DNA of 64,000 nucleotides, taken from the NCBI GenBank assembly GCA_002386525.1, contig DGIS01000023.1:1-64000 (forward strand). Direction: 5' to 3'. Shown here piece by piece: positions 61,884-64,000 of this stretch. The notes under the pieces were generated by a model. That model did no database searches. It saw only the letters and a list, made by a program, of their open reading frames with translations, and was not told the DNA's origin. The stretch comes from Sphingobacterium sp. UBA4616 (lineage in GTDB: Bacteria; Bacteroidota; Bacteroidia; Sphingobacteriales; Sphingobacteriaceae). The position numbers were made by a program, and so were the translations under genes. Each line of letters starts with the position of its first letter. Position 1 is the first letter of the stretch.

Positions 61884-63383
61884 TTATGCAAAAAAGCCAT
61901 GTAAAAACCATTCATCTGCCTGTCCGCCGTAATGTCCAGATCGATACAGCCAAAACCGCCGGCCTTGTAGATCTTCCACGGCATAGTAATCCCGATGTTC
62001 ACCTGGATCAATCCACCATTCACGCTCAATACGTTCGGGACCATCTGCTTTTCTGATATTATAGGTATCTCCCTTATAACGGAACAGTAAGGGAGGATAA
62101 TCGGGTATAGGTGCTGTGACTATAATACGCTCGGGAACCTTTAATAGTCGTGTCGGACGTGGACGCTCGGTTTGCCATTCAGCAGTTACAACCTCATCCA
62201 TAGAAGCAGCTATTTTCATGGATCGTTCAGGCCAATAGTGTGCAGATGGAACATATCGTAGTATTTCACAACTGGAATCTCTGCTTTTTAAACGATCTAA
62301 AAGTTCGGTAACCAATGGACTTTTGAGTCCAATTCGATTGTCCCAAAGATTTTCCTGAACAGGATCTGCTGCCTCTACTTTGGATGCACCCAGCGTAAAT
62401 AATTCAATGCCCAATGCGGGTTCAATTTGTGGAATTTTTATTTCAAATAACTGAAGAATATGGTTTCCCTGAGCTGTAGCACGACTTGTTTCAATAGTAA
62501 TTGTCTCTATTTTTCCATCTACCCGATGACAGTCCAATTCGGCTGCCCGTAATCCTTTACCTTCACCCGACAATCGTTTGCACAACTTATTTATTAAATC
62601 TTCTAAAGCCAATGCAATACCATTTGGTGTACATATTGGTTCAAGACAAGGTAAATGCTCTTCATATGGTAAAATAGACTTTATAGGAATAATAAATTCG
62701 TCCTCTAATCCCATGGCCTGATCTAGTCGAAGCAGCAAACTAGCGCCAAATCTCCTGCGCAAAACTGCCCGGGGCATGTGAGCAAAACTCCCTATAGACT
62801 GCAATCCAAGCGCTTGCAACCTCTTCAATTGAATATCTTCCAATCGTAATGCTGCTGGATGTAAAGGTAGAAGAGCCTCCAATTGGCCCTGTTCTTTTAT
62901 AATACTATCATCAGATCCAAAATGCGCTATCGCCCAGGCGGCACCAATGGTATCAGCAATACCTATGCGGACAGTATAACCATGGTATTTAAATGTAGAG
63001 GCAATATGTGTTAAATAAGCAAATTCTCCGCCCCAAAGATGGGCACAACCACTAATGTCTAATATAATCCCATCGGGTTCATCTATTGAAACCTGCGGTG
63101 TATACCTTATGCACCAACCAGCTATAAAATGGAGTAATTTATCAGACAGTCCTGCTTGTTCATGAATAATTTTAAGTGATGGAATAAATGCCCGCGCATC
63201 CGCTATGGCCATACCTGAATATACGCCCGCTTGCTCTGCAAGTAAATTATGCGCACTAACGATCAGTTTTCCTTGAACTGCGATCGACAAAACAAAGGGA
63301 ATATCTTGCAAATGTGGTTTACACACAGTAAACCAATCTGTTTTTAAGTAACGAAACCATAATGACGCAAATCTTTTTTTCAT
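61884..63383 (-). CDS. imuB: ImuB, Y-family polymerase-like translesion factor
   Basis: The 499-residue protein is of the DNA polymerase Y family: RFASLWFRYLKTDWF at the N-terminus lacks the catalytic D-x-D found in active Y polymerases, whereas the following VSIDEPDGIILDISGCAHLWGG matches ImuB. Helix-hairpin and little-finger regions follow, and the C-terminal part ends with ADGPERIEREWWIDPGEHRDYYAVEDLQGRRFWLYRSG. In known systems ImuB is a non-catalytic hub that binds the beta clamp, ImuA and DnaE2. It is positioned between imuA and dnaE2 with two-base gaps. Confidence 0.93.
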   Translation of the reverse strand: MKKRFASLWFRYLKTDWFTVCKPHLQDIPFVLSIAVQGKLIVSAHNLLAEQAGVYSGMAIADARAFIPSLKIIHEQAGLSDKLLHFIAGWCIRYTPQVSIDEPDGIILDISGCAHLWGGEFAYLTHIASTFKYHGYTVRIGIADTIGAAWAIAHFGSDDSIIKEQGQLEALLPLHPAALRLEDIQLKRLQALGLQSIGSFAHMPRAVLRRRFGASLLLRLDQAMGLEDEFIIPIKSILPYEEHLPCLEPICTPNGIALALEDLINKLCKRLSGEGKGLRAAELDCHRVDGKIETITIETSRATAQGNHILQLFEIKIPQIEPALGIELFTLGASKVEAADPVQENLWDNRIGLKSPLVTELLDRLKSRDSSCEILRYVPSAHYWPERSMKIAASMDEVVTAEWQTERPRPTRLLKVPERIIVTAPIPDYPPLLFRYKGDTYNIRKADGPERIEREWWIDPGEHRDYYAVEDLQGRRFWLYRSGHYGGQADEWFLHGFFA

Positions 63384-63385
63384 GA

Positions 63386-64000
63386 CTAACCAAGATTTTG
63401 ATAATTATAGTTCCAATTTTTTGACCCGACATCCTTGTTGGAGAATATTTTAAAGCCCTTCGGAGTCCAAACTATTTTTCCTTTGGCTGCTGTACCATTT
63501 CTTACTTTAAGCAGCTCGACATTCCAACAGGGGTTGCCAATACCGGGTAACCCTTCATCCGATTGACTAGGCAAAGAAGTGACTTTCCAACGTGCCGCAC
63601 AAGTGGTGGCCAACAATAGCTTTGGATTATGTTGGAGGATAAAACCCGTAACTTTACTTTTTTCTACAGCAAGTTGAAGCCGCCTTGACTGAACAAAATC
63701 CAGTTGGTGTATTTCGGCTAATACTGCTGTTATACCAGGACATTTCAACGCTTCTTCCATCGCCCATAAAACATCTTTTTGCTGCTTCATGGAAACAAAA
63801 ATAATCGATGCAGGGTCGGCTCCAAATGTGCTGATTGCAGAAGGAAATACGGTTTGTACCGAGCTTATCCAAATACAAATCCCGGCATTTTGCATCAGTT
63901 TTCCAAGGATACCAACGATAAATCCACAGGATGCAGCACTATCCATACGGCTAAAACTAACAAATTCATGTATTACACCTTTGGGAAAAGTACCATTTGG
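63386..64000 (-). CDS. imuA: ImuA (RecA-like protein), truncated by window end
   Basis: The reading frame stays open to the end of the window, so the gene is partial; 205 codons including the stop are visible, and it probably starts beyond base 64000. The visible part includes KGVIHEFVSFSR (RecA/SulA-like start), the membrane-proximal ICIWISSVQTVFPSA, WAMEEALKCPGITAVLAEI (Walker B-like region), and FILQHNP...ATTCAARWKV. An internal ATG at 63946 is not the true start, since the upstream codons match the family. ImuA works with ImuB in SOS-induced mutagenesis. Confidence 0.85.
   Translation of the reverse strand, partial: PNGTFPKGVIHEFVSFSRMDSAASCGFIVGILGKLMQNAGICIWISSVQTVFPSAISTFGADPASIIFVSMKQQKDVLWAMEEALKCPGITAVLAEIHQLDFVQSRRLQLAVEKSKVTGFILQHNPKLLLATTCAARWKVTSLPSQSDEGLPGIGNPCWNVELLKVRNGTAAKGKIVWTPKGFKIFSNKDVGSKNWNYNYQNLG

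Noticed and set aside
1..64000. tRNA, rRNA, CRISPR arrays, insertion sequences or prophage
   Set aside because: No cloverleaf-like segment, regularly spaced repeats, transposase or phage structural genes were recognised in any spacer or frame.

Overview
The window looks like chromosome from a Bacteroidota bacterium of the Sphingobacteriaceae, most likely Sphingobacterium or a close relative. The reasons are the low to moderate GC, AT-rich intergenic regions, weak Shine-Dalgarno sequences, several TAnnTTTG-type -7 boxes, a FecI/FecR/SusC/SusD set, DUF4838 and DUF808 proteins, and the imuA-imuB-dnaE2 cassette. No rRNA, tRNA, CRISPR array, insertion sequence or prophage was recognised. The genus is inferred from gene content, not from a marker gene.

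Layout. 0-7.7 kb: single housekeeping or accessory genes (DUF808 membrane protein, DUF4256, GyrI-like protein, ClC transporter, RtcB RNA ligase, lipoprotein, cytosine-deaminase-like amidohydrolase). 8.2-10.3 kb: a tight three-gene operon of two unrecognised proteins and an MpaB/DUF2236 oxygenase, convergent with recR. 11-19.8 kb: a LOG-family protein, then a cell-surface signalling and uptake locus (ECF sigma, FecR anti-sigma, STN-containing SusC, SusD) followed by a NagX-like membrane acyltransferase. 20-22 kb: an orphan leader-like element and a DnaQ/GIY-YIG fusion nuclease. 22.1-29 kb: the histidine utilisation operon hutH-hutI-hutU-hutG with a divergent LysR regulator. 29.1-34.9 kb: an ABM-domain protein, luxS plus a nucleosidase, and a trehalose operon (fused OtsA-OtsB, then a GH15 enzyme).

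35-47 kb is a region with a stress and signalling flavour. It has two closely similar ECF-type sigma factors, two short acidic D/P/E-rich proteins, DNA topoisomerase IB next to Ku, a phytochrome-shaped histidine kinase without recognisable chromophore residues, and a NarL-type response regulator beside a histidine-kinase-like protein whose phosphoacceptor His and ATP-binding boxes are degenerate. A SIMPL lipoprotein and a GH1 beta-glucosidase follow. 48.7-58.7 kb: small membrane proteins, a VOC protein, threonine aldolase, aquaporin, a DUF4838 secreted protein, a fragment of a response-regulator receiver domain, D-lactate dehydrogenase, and an HxlR/MFS divergent pair. 58.7-64 kb: the mutagenesis cassette imuA (cut by the window end), imuB and dnaE2.

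No wholly new system can be proven from sequence alone. The best candidates for follow-up are the degenerate sensor proteins of the 41-45 kb region with the duplicated sigma/acidic-protein modules, and the 8.2-10.3 kb operon with two orphan proteins.
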